DNA of 51,570 nucleotides, taken from contig NZ_MRCE01000042.1 of assembly GCF_001904725.1 (NCBI RefSeq), forward strand, positions 1 through 51,570, given 5' to 3'. A program made the position numbers and the translations under genes. The stretch is from Phormidium ambiguum IAM M-71. Lineage in GTDB: Bacteria; Cyanobacteriota; Cyanobacteriia; Cyanobacteriales; Aerosakkonemataceae. Below are positions 27,813 through 38,139 of the stretch, one piece after another; position 1 is the first letter of the stretch; each line of letters opens with the position of its first letter. The notes beneath the pieces were generated by a model. The model had not been told where the DNA came from, did not search any database, and saw only the letters and a list, made by a program, of their open reading frames with translations.

Positions 27813-29195
27813 CTACTTAGTAGTCGATCGACAAAAGCGCCACCATTTATGAACAGCGTAACCGGAAATTAGACCGATCGCTAAATATAAACTAAAAAAA
27901 GTTGCCAAGGATACACAGATAAACCAATTATTATTAGCTGCTGGTATATTAGGAGATTGATTTAAGTTTGCACTAGTAATATCTTTGATAATAAATGGTG
28001 CGGAAGCAGCGGCTATAAAAGTGGACGTACCAATGGTAGTACCTAGAAAAATTACCCGGTCTTGAAACTTGATATTTTGATTGGCTATTTGGCGGTTTTG
28101 TTCAGCTTGAAATAGTTCAATAAATGCGCGGATGCTATTAATATACTTTTCTCTTAACTGTAATTGTGGCGCTAATAACCGATAATCTTGTTCCATTTGC
28201 CAGAGATAATCAGCCGCAGCAAATTCACCAAATTCTTCTAAAAATTTGAGTTTAGTTAATCCTGTTTCTTCAGTAGCTTTTTGCTTGATAGTTTCCAAAC
28301 GATTTTGGTAATTTTGCAAGTTTTGACGCAAACTTTGTAACTGCACCTGCAAATCTTCTAATGCTATTGTATATTTAGCTAAAATATGCAAATTTAGGTG
28401 AAGTTCCTGATTTAAGTAATCAAAGTTGTGTTCGATGCTGTTGCTTGTTGGTAAATTAAGAATAATTTCATCTATTTGGCGGTTGTCTGGAAAAATCCCT
28501 TGCTGAATCAACGTTTTTTTTATGTTGATGCTACTGTGATAATTCCAGTAAATTTTATGGCGATAATAAAACAATAACATTAATTCATATTGAAAAGTTT
28601 CAATTCTTTCGACAATTTTCTTGTGGGGACAAATGCAAATAAGTACATTTTCTTTTTCTGGCGTGTTTGTCCAGTTTTCAGGAGAATCCCAAACTTCAAA
28701 AACTGAGCTTCCTAAAAAGTGATTTCCCGGTCGGAGTTGTGGTTCGGTTGGATCTTTTCTAAATGATTGATATGCTTGTTTAGCAGCTTTTTCTTTGTCC
28801 AGATCGGTGGCGGAGTTTACATAGCCTAAAATTAGCCATGTTTTGCCTATATTGCCTTTAGCTTCTAGTTTTTTCTGAAAATCATGAAAGTAATCATAAT
28901 TTTGGGGATTTTCTTTGTCTTTAGTGGCACAAGAAACTAATAAACTATCTGTATCTCCCAAGGTGTGGCGACGATAGCAACCTGTTACGCCTTCTAGATC
29001 TTCAATTATAAAGGGGTAATCGATATCTGGATGGTAATCTGCTTTTTGGTCAAGGTTAAGACGATGACGCAAATTTTCCCAGGATTGTTGCTGGGGTGTT
29101 GGTTTAATGTCTTCCTGTATTTCTCTCAGGCTATAGACAAATAGAAATAGATGTGGGTAATAGATTGACAAGGGTTGCACAAAAGTTTTGTCCAA
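27813..29195 (-). CDS. Coiled-coil protein with two C-terminal membrane helices
   Basis: Protein of 460 aa, not recognised. The N-terminal third has a strand-rich region with YPFIIEDLEGVTGCYRRHTLGDTDSLLVSC. A long helical or coiled-coil stretch covers about 270-375 (LEDLQVQLQSLRQNLQNYQNRLETIKQKA). Two hydrophobic helices follow (about 379-403 and 421-448) before a basic tail. The layout, soluble sensor, coiled coil, then a TM hairpin at the C-terminus, is like a membrane effector or CorA-type channel, but there is no GMN motif. It converges on the toxin candidate. Confidence 0.75.
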   Translation of the reverse strand: MDKTFVQPLSIYYPHLFLFVYSLREIQEDIKPTPQQQSWENLRHRLNLDQKADYHPDIDYPFIIEDLEGVTGCYRRHTLGDTDSLLVSCATKDKENPQNYDYFHDFQKKLEAKGNIGKTWLILGYVNSATDLDKEKAAKQAYQSFRKDPTEPQLRPGNHFLGSSVFEVWDSPENWTNTPEKENVLICICPHKKIVERIETFQYELMLLFYYRHKIYWNYHSSINIKKTLIQQGIFPDNRQIDEIILNLPTSNSIEHNFDYLNQELHLNLHILAKYTIALEDLQVQLQSLRQNLQNYQNRLETIKQKATEETGLTKLKFLEEFGEFAAADYLWQMEQDYRLLAPQLQLREKYINSIRAFIELFQAEQNRQIANQNIKFQDRVIFLGTTIGTSTFIAAASAPFIIKDITSANLNQSPNIPAANNNWFICVSLATFFSLYLAIGLISGYAVHKWWRFCRSTTK

Positions 29196-29407
29196 TCATC
29201 TACACTATAATCTTTTTTTCTTGTTTGCCAACACCCTGAAGGTGAAAGTATTGATTTCTTTGGTACGACTGGGTGTGTGGCTCTAGTTGCACCACAAAAT
29301 TTTCTTTATTTAGACAGATTAACACAAATTTCGGGGCTAAGTTGGTGGTTTTTTCTCAAAATTTGGAATTTAAGGTTAAACTTTTGCGACTAACTGGGTT
29401 TTTTCTG

Positions 29408-29893
29408 TTATCCTTCGTCTTTTACTTCTACTAAAATCACTCTGGACGAAATAAATATATCTAAACCCATACAAGTGACACCACATAAAACTAAAAACAT
29501 TCCGCTTAAGAAGAAATAAATGGGTATGCCTTGAATAAAGCGATGAGAAATTGGGAAGTTAATGGCGATCGCAAATGAGGTCAACACAAAACAAAATACG
29601 GCTATGATATGGCACATTATCGCATTTCGCACGTACCAGGTAGCGCGTAATAGCGCTTTTACTTGAATGTTTATGTGTGATAACCTAATGCGATCGAACT
29701 CTGCTAATTTTCCCTGTTCAGCTAGTTGGCGATGATGATGTCTTTTTTCATCATTAAGTAATCTAATTCTGGTTAAAAGTGCCACATAACGGGAACTTAA
29801 TCCTAAAAAAAATAAGGCACTGGAAGAAATCATCACTGCTGGAGCTAAGATAGTTTGAATTATTTGAGTTGAGGCAATTCCACTAACATCCAT
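29408..29893 (-). CDS. DUF2721 membrane protein
   Basis: Protein of 161 aa with the DUF2721 pattern: IQTILAPAVMISSSALFFLGLSSRYVALLTRIRLLNDEKR, then two more hydrophobic helices (about 85-108 and 123-145). Roughly three TM helices with a basic cytoplasmic loop. It begins 4 bp after the stop of cobA, so it is likely co-transcribed with the siroheme genes. No function is known for the family. Confidence 0.85.
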   Translation of the reverse strand: MDVSGIASTQIIQTILAPAVMISSSALFFLGLSSRYVALLTRIRLLNDEKRHHHRQLAEQGKLAEFDRIRLSHINIQVKALLRATWYVRNAIMCHIIAVFCFVLTSFAIAINFPISHRFIQGIPIYFFLSGMFLVLCGVTCMGLDIFISSRVILVEVKDEG

Positions 29894-29897
29894 AATT

Positions 29898-30695
29898 TCA
29901 TAATACAGATGGCCGAGCTACTGACAGTATACTGTGTAAGTTTACGACAGCACCAATTACAGCGATCGCTGGAGCTTTAAACTGAGTTTTTTCTACTTGT
30001 TCCACGATCGTTTCTAGAGTACCAATTAATTCTTCTTGTTCTGGTCTAGTACCCCAACGAACTAAAGCGACTGGTGTATTGGGGGCTAATCCAGCTGTTA
30101 GTAAGTGTGGCACAATTTGGGCTAAATTATGCACTCCCATGTAAATTACTATTGTTTCTGAACCTTTGGCGATCGCAGACCAATTGATTTCGGGACGATA
30201 TTTTCCCGCACTTTCATGACCAGTAACAAAGGTAACAGAAGAACTATAATTGCGGTGTGTTAGAGGAATTCCGGCGTAAGCTGGTGCAGCAATTCCTGAT
30301 GTAATTCCGGGAATTTCTTCTACAGAAACTCCGGCATTTATTAAATCTTCCATTTCTTCGCCGCCACGACCAAATACAAAAGGGTCGCCACCTTTGAGGC
30401 GGACAACTATGGCTTGAGTTTGGGCTTTTTCAATTAATAATTGAGTAGTTTCTTCTTGTAACAATGAGTGTCTCCCCATTCTTTTTCCTGCGTTAATTTT
30501 TTCCGCTTGCGGGTTGATCATTGCGAGAATTTGGGGACTTACAAGTGCATCATAAATTACGACATCGGCACATTCTAAAAGTGCTTTGCCTTTAAGTGTC
30601 ATTAAACCAGGATCTCCTGGCCCTGCGCCAACTAAATATACTTTACCTATATATCTTGTTCTCTGTTCCGTGAGTTCCAATGTATTTTGATTCAT
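29898..30695 (-). CDS. cobA: Uroporphyrinogen-III C-methyltransferase
   Basis: Protein of 265 aa, the single-domain SUMT. Motifs are YLVGAGPGDPGLMTLKG, CADVVIYDALV, VRLKGGDPFVFGRGGEE, EEIPGITSG, GIPLTHRNYSSSVTFVTGH and TIVIYMGV. It transfers two methyl groups from SAM to uroporphyrinogen III to give precorrin-2, the branch point to siroheme and cobalamin. Its start overlaps the stop of the sirB gene (TAATG), so the two are translationally coupled. Confidence 0.93.
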   Translation of the reverse strand: MNQNTLELTEQRTRYIGKVYLVGAGPGDPGLMTLKGKALLECADVVIYDALVSPQILAMINPQAEKINAGKRMGRHSLLQEETTQLLIEKAQTQAIVVRLKGGDPFVFGRGGEEMEDLINAGVSVEEIPGITSGIAAPAYAGIPLTHRNYSSSVTFVTGHESAGKYRPEINWSAIAKGSETIVIYMGVHNLAQIVPHLLTAGLAPNTPVALVRWGTRPEQEELIGTLETIVEQVEKTQFKAPAIAVIGAVVNLHSILSVARPSVL

Positions 30696-31486
30696 TACTT
30701 CGTTAAATCCCAGATTATTTCAGCTAATTCAGAATTTGCGCCCAAGGGTTTTGCCAGATAAAATTTTACGGCGGGATATTCTTGTTTAATTTGTTTTACT
30801 GATTGTGCGATCGCATCAGTAATTCCACCGGAAAATAAGAAATAAGGCAAAATTCCGATCCGTCTTTTTCCGTTAATTAATAAACTTTTAGCTTGGGTTT
30901 CCCAACTAGGTGGTACTGACCAATAAGCTGTTAATGCTCCGATTTGATTTGCCAATGCTTCTACTGGATAATTCCCACCAGAGCGACGGCTACCATGCGA
31001 TAATAAAATCCAAGCTTCAGCAGCAAAAGAATTCAATTTAGCAGTTAAAAGTTGACTAATTTGCGGATGAAATCCTAGATAAGGTCGGACTTCAATTGTT
31101 AAGTCTGAGCCAAAGTTTTCTCTTGCTTTTGTTACTTCGGCGGGAATATCTTCCATAACATGAACTCCCGGTAGCAAAAACAAAGGCACGATTTGAATAT
31201 GCTGGAAACCAACTGAAATAGCATATTTACCAAACTGTTGAATTTGTTCATGTAATGGTAAAGGTGCTAATTCTAAACAAGCTGTACCCACCAAAGGTTC
31301 TCTAACTGTAACCACACTAACAGATGAGTTTGTTAATGTTGGGGTATCTGTGAGTTCCTGAGTTTTGGTGAGCATTTCCCCGCGCAATTTTTGGCAAAGT
31401 AATTGAGCTAATTGCTCTACGCCAGCTTGGGGTCGAGGGTCACGACTTCCGTGAGTGACAAGTAAGTAAGCAGACAGCAAGGGCAA
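30695..31486 (-). CDS. sirB: Sirohydrochlorin chelatase (SirB/CbiX)
   Basis: Protein of 263 aa. The N-terminal HGSRDPRPQAGVEQLA and the internal LLSHGSRRSGGNYPVEAL are the two metal-site repeats of the CbiX-type chelatase (His-Gly-Ser-Arg each). VPLFLLPGVHVMEDIP is also characteristic. It probably inserts Fe into sirohydrochlorin for siroheme, used by nitrite and sulfite reductases; Co for cobalamin is the alternative. TTG 31486 is the likely start, with AGGA just upstream. Confidence 0.9.
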   Translation of the reverse strand: MPLLSAYLLVTHGSRDPRPQAGVEQLAQLLCQKLRGEMLTKTQELTDTPTLTNSSVSVVTVREPLVGTACLELAPLPLHEQIQQFGKYAISVGFQHIQIVPLFLLPGVHVMEDIPAEVTKARENFGSDLTIEVRPYLGFHPQISQLLTAKLNSFAAEAWILLSHGSRRSGGNYPVEALANQIGALTAYWSVPPSWETQAKSLLINGKRRIGILPYFLFSGGITDAIAQSVKQIKQEYPAVKFYLAKPLGANSELAEIIWDLTK

Positions 31487-31673
31487 AATCCTAAATGGAA
31501 GCGTTGGCTCAGATATTCTTTTTCAATAAATATCTTGGAGTTTCTGATCTTTCTGTATAAACTGTTTCTAATTTAAGGTGTCGGCATTTTTCAGTCTGGG
31601 TTTAGCGATCGAAATATTTCTCTTATTATACATTTTTTAGTAAAAAACTGGAATTCAGGAGTGCGATCGCAAA

Positions 31674-31710
31674 GCAGAAGTTTAGCAATAAATTTCTGCC
31701 AAACTTCTGC
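31674..31710. terminator. Hairpin between sirB and Mn-catalase genes
   Basis: GCAGAAGTTT (31674-31683) pairs with AAACTTCTGC (31701-31710), a perfect 10-bp stem followed on the plus strand by CTTTTGCTT. It is 37 bp after the minus-strand catalase stop, so it is probably that gene's terminator, although the T-run fits the plus strand better. Confidence 0.5.
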
Positions 31711-31746
31711 CTTTTGCTTAGTTAAGATTCCTGTAACTTTCGGCGG

Positions 31747-32436
31747 TTAGGATTGCTTTTCTGACATGGGGTTAGCAACATAACGGAAATTAGGCTCGGA
31801 ATTCCAAGGCCCACGTTCATCCTTACCGTTTTGAGATAAGTTGTAGTAAATATCGACTGTTTGATCGGGCTGAATATTACCAAAGAAAGGATCGGTTAGC
31901 TTACCTAAAGATTGCAAAGCTTCCATAAACATTTTGGTATGAGAAATTTCTCGTGTGAGCAAGTGTACCAAAGTGTTTTTAGTACCTTCATCAGGCGCTA
32001 ATTTAATCAATGCTTCGTAAGTTTGACGCGCTCCCGCTTCCGCACCAATATTGGCACGTAAGTCACGCACAACATCGCCACCTTCGTTAATGTAAGCAGC
32101 AGTCCAAGAGGCTCCTTGACTATCTAAAAAATGTGGCCCCATTCCCCGTACAGCAAACAATGTGCTTTTATAAGCTTCAGTTTGATCGACATTTTTAGTG
32201 TGTGCTTCAATTAATTTACCCACCATTTCTAAGTGGCCAAATTCTTCGATGGCGATATCTTGTAACATATCGCGGATGCCAGGATTTTCACAGTGAAAAG
32301 ACTGAACCCAATATTGTAAAGCGGCGGTTAATTCTCCAGTTGCACCACCAAATTGTTCTAAAAGTAGTTGGGCAAAACGAGGATGTGCTTCTCGAATATT
32401 AACTGTATGAATTGTTTCTTTTTTATGAAAGAACAT
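31747..32436 (-). CDS. Manganese catalase family protein
   Basis: Ferritin-like four-helix protein of 229 aa. Putative dimetal ligands lie in GGATGELTAALQYW, DIAIEEFGHLEMVG (ExxH), GAEAGARQTYE and LLTREISHTKMF (ExxH). This short form, ending after the NIQPDQTVDIYYNLSQNG tail, is typical of cyanobacterial and Bacillus CotJC-like members. It disproportionates hydrogen peroxide without heme. A single gene in the opposite orientation to nothing adjacent; co-regulation with sirB is not indicated. Confidence 0.88.
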   Translation of the reverse strand: MFFHKKETIHTVNIREAHPRFAQLLLEQFGGATGELTAALQYWVQSFHCENPGIRDMLQDIAIEEFGHLEMVGKLIEAHTKNVDQTEAYKSTLFAVRGMGPHFLDSQGASWTAAYINEGGDVVRDLRANIGAEAGARQTYEALIKLAPDEGTKNTLVHLLTREISHTKMFMEALQSLGKLTDPFFGNIQPDQTVDIYYNLSQNGKDERGPWNSEPNFRYVANPMSEKQS

Positions 32437-32630
32437 TGGTTGATTCCTCTCTCTGAATAGCTAAAATTTGGGTTCAAACCCTATGGGATTGCTGTCCTTT
32501 TTAGCTTAGATGAGGCAAAAATTTCTATCCTGCATCTAAAGAAGTAGTTGTAAGCGAGAATACTCTATCGTGAGTTATAAACTGATTCGTAGAGATAAAT
32601 TTAGCCACTTTGAACCTGTGCCAACTTCTT

Positions 32631-35600
32631 TTAATTGCTTTGATGAATGGGAATTTCAATGATGAAGGTTGAACCTTGGTTAATTTGAGATTTACATTTG
32701 AGTTTTCCCCGATGTTTTTCTACTACAATTTGGTAACTAATAGATAATCCTAAACCTGTACCTTTGCCAACTGCTTTAGTCGTGAAAAATGGATCGAATA
32801 AGTGAGATTTTACTTGTTCTGACATTCCTGATCCATTATCTGTAACAGATACGATCGCGTGAGTTTTATTGGGAGAAATTTTGGTTTGAATAATAATTGT
32901 CGGCAAAGTTGATTGATTTTTTCCCCAATGTTTCATTTCTAAAGCATCAATAGCATTATTGATGATGTTCATAAACACTTGGTTTAATTGTCCGGCGTAA
33001 CATTCTATTAATGGTAGTTTGCTATATTCTTTAATGATTTCTATTCCAGGTCGATCGCTTTTTGTTTTAATCCTATTTTGCAAAATTAGTAATGTATTAT
33101 CAATTCCTTCATGAATATCTACATCTTTCATTTCTGCTTCATCTAATCGAGAGAAATTACGCAGACTTAGGACGATTTGGCGTATACGTTCCGCTCCAAT
33201 TTTCATTGAGCCTAATAACTTTGGTAAGTCACTAATGAGAAAATCTAAATCAATTTCTTCAATTTCTTCGGTAATTTGAGCAGGAGGTTGAACATAGTGT
33301 TTCTGGTACAATTTAATTAATTTAATCAATTCAGAGGTGTATTCTTCTGCATGAATCAAATTGCCGTAAATAAAGTTAACGGGGTTATTAATTTCGTGAG
33401 CAACACCTGCTACTAATTGTCCCAAAGATGACATTTTTTCAGTTTGAATTAATTGCGCTTGAGTTTTTTGTAATTGGTGCAAAGTTAATTCTAATTCTTG
33501 GGCTTTTTGTTGCGCTTCTTTAGCGGAATTTTGCGCTTGCGTGTAGAGTTCTGCTTGAGAAAGAGCGATCGCCAATTGATCGCTTACTGCTTGTAACAAT
33601 TCTACTTCATCTTCAGTCCAATATCTCGCATCATTATATTCAGCACAACTCAGTAATCCCAATTCTCCAGAAGACATTTTAATCGGCAAAGCTAATAAAG
33701 CAGTAAAACCCCAATCCCGATGCAGTTCTCGACATTCTGAATTAGCTGCATTTTGCATATCTGAAACACAAATCATTTGTCGATGTAACAATTGATTAAT
33801 TAGAGAATCAGTGTGAATTACACGCCTACCTATTTGAGTCGATATAGATGATATTTGTGCTTCTGCTACTACGTCCAAAGCTGGGGGATTTGTATTAGGG
33901 TAATACCAGGCAAAATGACATTGTTCAACTTGTAATAAACTTTGAATTTCGCGGACAATTATTTGCAAAATTGTATTAACATCCAACGATCTACGGATAT
34001 CACTAGCTAAACGGTTCAGTAATGCTTCCCTTTGGGCTAATTGTTTATATCTTGCTTCCGATCGCAAAATTTCTTCTGCTTGGAGTTTTCTTTCTGTGGC
34101 ATCAACCCCTAAACCGATAATACCAATTCCTTTACCATTAACATCTTTAATTTTAACTTTAGTGATTTCTAAATGATGTAATTTACCATCCACAAACGGC
34201 AAAATTTCTTCTGTTTCGTAGGGCGTTTCTTGCGCCCAAGTAGCAGCATCTGAAACCATACAATTGGCTGATTCTTTAATTCCTAAAACTTCTGAATAGT
34301 GCCTCGCAGCCAAAAATTTAGATTCAGAAATACCGACACTTTCACAAAAAGTTTTATTAATAAATTGCATTTTTCCTTGAGCATCTGTCATCCAAATCCA
34401 AATCGGTGTATTATCCAAAATTGCTCTTAAAGTTTTTTCTTGTTTGGCTAACAGTTCTTCGGAGTTTTTACGTTCGCTAATATCTCTGATAATTGTAGAA
34501 AAATATTCTAATTCTCCATTTTCTGATTTATGGCTCATCAATACTTGAGACATCGGAACTATTGCACCGTTACGGTGTAATAATGCACCTTCACCACACC
34601 AAGAACCTTTTTCAACAGCAGTTGGTAATACTTCATTAAAGACAAAACTAATTGCTTTTTCTGGCACATAATCTGAAAGATAACTGTTACTAATATCTTC
34701 ATTTTCTCCAACTCCTACCATTTTTCGACCAGCTTTATTGATATACAAAATTCGGCCTTTAGCATTAGAAATACTGACGAAATCAGGTGTGGCTTCTAAA
34801 ATTTCCGTAAACCTAGCTTGTGCTTTTTCCGCTTGTTTGCGTTGAGTAATATCCCGCACTACAGCAATGATTTGATTTTCTAATAAAGGTAAATATCTAG
34901 CTTCATAAAAACTTTCGCCTTCAGGCATTGGTAAGGAATATTCACAAACCGCAAAAGATTTAGTTTTTATGACTTTATCTATAGCACTGTGAAATTTATC
35001 TGCTAAATCTGGCGGGAAAATATCTCGCATCTTTTTCCCAACAAATTCTGACGGTGGCATATATAAACTTTGTAATTTTCCCGTGATGCAATCTAATATT
35101 TTACCCTCTAAATCCAGGCGAAAATACATATCTGGTAAAGCTTCAAAAATTGCTTTTAATTCAGCAGTAGTTTGGTTTAATTTTTCCTCAGCTTGCTTGC
35201 GTTCAGTTATATCAGAAGCAACACCATCAATTCGTAGTAATTGCCCATTTTCATCTTTAATTAACCAAGCGCGATCGAGAATCCAGCGCACTTCGCCATT
35301 CGGTCGAATAATCCGATATTCAATTTCTTTACTTCCACTTTCTAAAAGTTGTTCATGATAACTAAAAACATATTTACGGTCTTCAGGATGAATAGCTTCT
35401 AACCACAAATTTGCATTTTCATAAAACTCTTGACAAGACCTACCATAAAGTCTTTCCGTTGCGGGATTTAGGTATAAAACTTGAAATGTAGTCGCTGAAA
35501 TTGACCAGACTGCATCTTTTAAAGAAGTAAAAATACTATTGAGTCGAGATTCACTATTATATAAAGTTTCTTCTGCTTGTTGACGTTGTTTAATTTCTGA

Positions 35601-36464
35601 TTCTAATTGTAAAACTAAGCTATTTAATTGATTAGTGCGTTCTTGAACCCGAATTTCTAAACTTTCATTAGCTTGTTTAAGTTCTGCTTCCATGCGTTTG
35701 CGTTCGTGTAGCGCAGCTTGCTGTTCGCTAATATCACGCGCAATCGTCGAAATTAATTCCGGCTGACCATGAACATTATTATGAGCTAAAATTACTTGGG
35801 AAACAGGAATTTCTTTGCCATCAGGACTTAGAAAAGCAATTTCCCCACTCCAAACACCCTCACGTATAGCAGTAGGAAATCCTTCTTCCCTAAGAATTTT
35901 ATTCACCCATTCCGGGTGTATTCCATAAAGGTCTGAATTAGTAATATCTTCATCTATACCCACACCTATCATTTGACGCGCTGCTTGATTCAAATAAACA
36001 CCTTTTTGTTGACGAATGTTGTAAGTACCAACAAAATCAGTTGTAGTTTCCAAAATTTGCACCAAACGATTAAGATAATTTTCTGTCTCTTTTCGTTTGC
36101 TAATATCATGAGCAACTGCGTACAACAATCTTTGTTCTATACAAGGCTTAGTATTCCAGTACAACCATTTATAAGAACCATCTTTACAAAGATAACGATT
36201 TTCAAAAGAAATTGTTTCTACACCTGTAGCTAATTTTTCAGCTTCCGCAAGAGTCGCCGCCTTATCTTCTGGATGGACAAATTCAATAAAGGGTTTTGCT
36301 AACAGTTCTGCTTGCGTAAAACCTAGCGTTTTCTCCCAAGCTGGATTCAACAGCGTAAAATAACCATCAAAAGTAGCTATACACAGTAAATCAGCCGATA
36401 ATTCAAAAAAACGCTCAATATCTCCTAAATTTGATTCATTCATTTTCATAAATTGACTATTCAT
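32631..36464 (-). CDS. Multi-PAS, GAF sensor histidine kinase
   Basis: Cytoplasmic sensor kinase of 1277 aa without TM segments. Six PAS domains (about 13-125, 140-255, 305-425, 435-550, 555-670 and 675-800) are joined by DITERK-type linkers. A coiled coil lies at about 260-300. A GAF domain (about 820-960) precedes a helical linker and the dimerisation domain with phosphoacceptor His about 1023 ([12 protein letters not shown]), then an HATPase with N, G1 (VTDNGSGM) and G2 (GKGTGLGLS) boxes. PAS2 and PAS5 are very similar to each other and probably arose by duplication. GGAG precedes ATG 36464. No response-regulator gene is adjacent. Confidence 0.9.
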   Translation of the reverse strand: MNSQFMKMNESNLGDIERFFELSADLLCIATFDGYFTLLNPAWEKTLGFTQAELLAKPFIEFVHPEDKAATLAEAEKLATGVETISFENRYLCKDGSYKWLYWNTKPCIEQRLLYAVAHDISKRKETENYLNRLVQILETTTDFVGTYNIRQQKGVYLNQAARQMIGVGIDEDITNSDLYGIHPEWVNKILREEGFPTAIREGVWSGEIAFLSPDGKEIPVSQVILAHNNVHGQPELISTIARDISEQQAALHERKRMEAELKQANESLEIRVQERTNQLNSLVLQLESEIKQRQQAEETLYNSESRLNSIFTSLKDAVWSISATTFQVLYLNPATERLYGRSCQEFYENANLWLEAIHPEDRKYVFSYHEQLLESGSKEIEYRIIRPNGEVRWILDRAWLIKDENGQLLRIDGVASDITERKQAEEKLNQTTAELKAIFEALPDMYFRLDLEGKILDCITGKLQSLYMPPSEFVGKKMRDIFPPDLADKFHSAIDKVIKTKSFAVCEYSLPMPEGESFYEARYLPLLENQIIAVVRDITQRKQAEKAQARFTEILEATPDFVSISNAKGRILYINKAGRKMVGVGENEDISNSYLSDYVPEKAISFVFNEVLPTAVEKGSWCGEGALLHRNGAIVPMSQVLMSHKSENGELEYFSTIIRDISERKNSEELLAKQEKTLRAILDNTPIWIWMTDAQGKMQFINKTFCESVGISESKFLAARHYSEVLGIKESANCMVSDAATWAQETPYETEEILPFVDGKLHHLEITKVKIKDVNGKGIGIIGLGVDATERKLQAEEILRSEARYKQLAQREALLNRLASDIRRSLDVNTILQIIVREIQSLLQVEQCHFAWYYPNTNPPALDVVAEAQISSISTQIGRRVIHTDSLINQLLHRQMICVSDMQNAANSECRELHRDWGFTALLALPIKMSSGELGLLSCAEYNDARYWTEDEVELLQAVSDQLAIALSQAELYTQAQNSAKEAQQKAQELELTLHQLQKTQAQLIQTEKMSSLGQLVAGVAHEINNPVNFIYGNLIHAEEYTSELIKLIKLYQKHYVQPPAQITEEIEEIDLDFLISDLPKLLGSMKIGAERIRQIVLSLRNFSRLDEAEMKDVDIHEGIDNTLLILQNRIKTKSDRPGIEIIKEYSKLPLIECYAGQLNQVFMNIINNAIDALEMKHWGKNQSTLPTIIIQTKISPNKTHAIVSVTDNGSGMSEQVKSHLFDPFFTTKAVGKGTGLGLSISYQIVVEKHRGKLKCKSQINQGSTFIIEIPIHQSN

Positions 36465-36690
36465 TATCTCCAGCCTCGCCTTTTACAGGCAGATTTATCA
36501 TTTATTCTATTCTTCTTATTCTTATTCTTCCCCCATTACTCTGTAGAATTACTGTATAGAGGGAAGAGTTTACGAAATTTTGTATGAACAAATAGAAAAT
36601 TTACTTAATAAGATAAGTAACATTTCTCTTGTTTTTAAATAAAAAATATATGGAAAAAACTCTCTTTTTTTGAATCATTGATGGATAAAG

Positions 36691-36779
36691 TTTATAGCAA
36701 TTCTCTGTAAAATTGCGCTTAATCATTGCCCCTCTCCTTAGACAATGAGGGGTTTGGGGTGGGCTTAATTAAGCGCACC
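36691..36779 (-). repeat. Dispersed palindromic repeat, copy 2 (reverse orientation)
   Basis: The reverse complement of this 89-bp stretch matches copy 1 at about 101-180 closely, including the AACCCCTC block and the GCAATTTTACAGAGAATT tail. It lies in the 354-bp gap between the histidine kinase (start 36464) and gpmA. The rest of the gap is AT-rich, with no clear promoter or ORF. Confidence 0.75.
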
Positions 36780-36818
36780 TTCATAGAAAATTAATATTAC
36801 TATTAATCAGATAAATTT

Positions 36819-37520
36819 TTATTTCAAAATTATCTTATTACTCGGTTTTCCCGATTCATCGACATCGTAAATAATGGGTACACCAGTTGCTAATTCTAGC
36901 TGAGTAACTTCTTCTGGACTTAAATTATCCAAATTCATTATAATTGCCCGCAAAGAGTTACCATGAGCCGCAACTAAAACATTATCTCCTTGTTTCAGAT
37001 GATTAAGAATGCGCTCTTGAAAAAATGGTAAAGCTCGCTTCATTGTATCTTCCAAACTTTCTCCACCAGGAGGAGATATAGAAAAAGAACGTCGCCATTC
37101 ATGAACTTTTTCTTTCCCATATTTTTCCACCGTTTGGGTCTTATTTAATCCTTGCAATTCCCCATAATAACGCTCGTCTAAACAGGAACAAGGATAGATA
37201 GGTAATTCTTCATTGGAATTCCCTTCATATTTATCCCATCCATGCCAATCTTCATCCGTTGCATCATGTTTAATAATTGGAGTTTTACCGCCACAAATTT
37301 CATCACATTCAGTTAAACAAATTACTGCTGTTTCCATTGCTCGGAATAGCATACTGGTGAAACAAACATCAACATAATATTTGTGATTTTTAAGCTTACA
37401 AGAAGCGATAGTTGCTTCAGCACGACCTTGTTCGCTTAAAGGAACATCTACCCAACCTGTAAATTTATTGGCGGCATTCCAAAGGCTTTGACCATGACGG
37501 AGTAAAATCAATTTAGCCAT
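36819..37520 (-). CDS. gpmA: 2,3-bisphosphoglycerate-dependent phosphoglycerate mutase
   Basis: Protein of 233 aa. LILLRHGQSLWN contains the catalytic His9, and VAAHGNSLRA has the second active-site His. The insert DERYYGELQGLNK marks the GpmA subfamily. It interconverts 3- and 2-phosphoglycerate in glycolysis. AGGAAG precedes ATG 37520. Confidence 0.93.
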   Translation of the reverse strand: MAKLILLRHGQSLWNAANKFTGWVDVPLSEQGRAEATIASCKLKNHKYYVDVCFTSMLFRAMETAVICLTECDEICGGKTPIIKHDATDEDWHGWDKYEGNSNEELPIYPCSCLDERYYGELQGLNKTQTVEKYGKEKVHEWRRSFSISPPGGESLEDTMKRALPFFQERILNHLKQGDNVLVAAHGNSLRAIIMNLDNLSPEEVTQLELATGVPIIYDVDESGKPSNKIILK

Positions 37521-37730
37521 TTACTCACTTCCTAAAATATTTGCAAGTAATCTTAACGTTGACGAGATCACGTCTGTGTTAAGAAAATCATACTCTGGAT
37601 ATTTTTTTCCTGCCAGTATTTTTTGTTAGATATTTAAATTAAGGTCAAGTTAAATCTAGATTAATTAATTTTTTATTGTTTTCAATAATCTTGTTTTGGT
37701 GGGCAAGATAAAATGCCCACCAAATAACTT

Positions 37731-38102
37731 TTAATCAAGATCGATCGCGTTGGCTTTCAGTTCTGTAAGGGAAACATATTCCACAGCAGAAGCATGGGTA
37801 GAAGACAAAATTACAGGCGGTGCAACACCAGCATCTAAAGCTTCTTTCCATCGTAAAGCACATAAACACCAACGATCGCCAGGTTTTAACCCTGGAAACT
37901 GGAACGCTGGAACTGGTGTGGATAAATCATTTCCTCGACTCTTACTAAATGTCAAAAATTCTTCCGTTACTTGAGCGCAAATAATATGAGCACCCACATC
38001 CCCTGCTCCTGTATTACACTTACCATCACGATAAAACCCTGTCATTGGTGAAGTGCAGCAAGTTTGTAAATCTTCCCCTAAAACATTTCTAGCGCCTGTC
38101 AT
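37731..38102 (-). CDS. DUF2237 family protein
   Basis: Protein of 123 aa with the Cys-rich DUF2237 pattern: ARNVLGEDLQTCC, MTGFYRDGKCNTGAGDVGAHIICAQVTEEFL, PGDRWCLCALRWKEALDAGVAPPVIL. The conserved cysteines and histidine suggest metal binding. No function is established. ATG 38102 is preferred over GTG 38108 because family members start MT.ARNVLG. It lies 31 bp after rimM on the same strand and is likely cotranscribed. Confidence 0.85.
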   Translation of the reverse strand: MTGARNVLGEDLQTCCTSPMTGFYRDGKCNTGAGDVGAHIICAQVTEEFLTFSKSRGNDLSTPVPAFQFPGLKPGDRWCLCALRWKEALDAGVAPPVILSSTHASAVEYVSLTELKANAIDLD

Positions 38103-38139
38103 AAGCACAACTTTTGTGAAACTTTGTTCTATGTTAATT

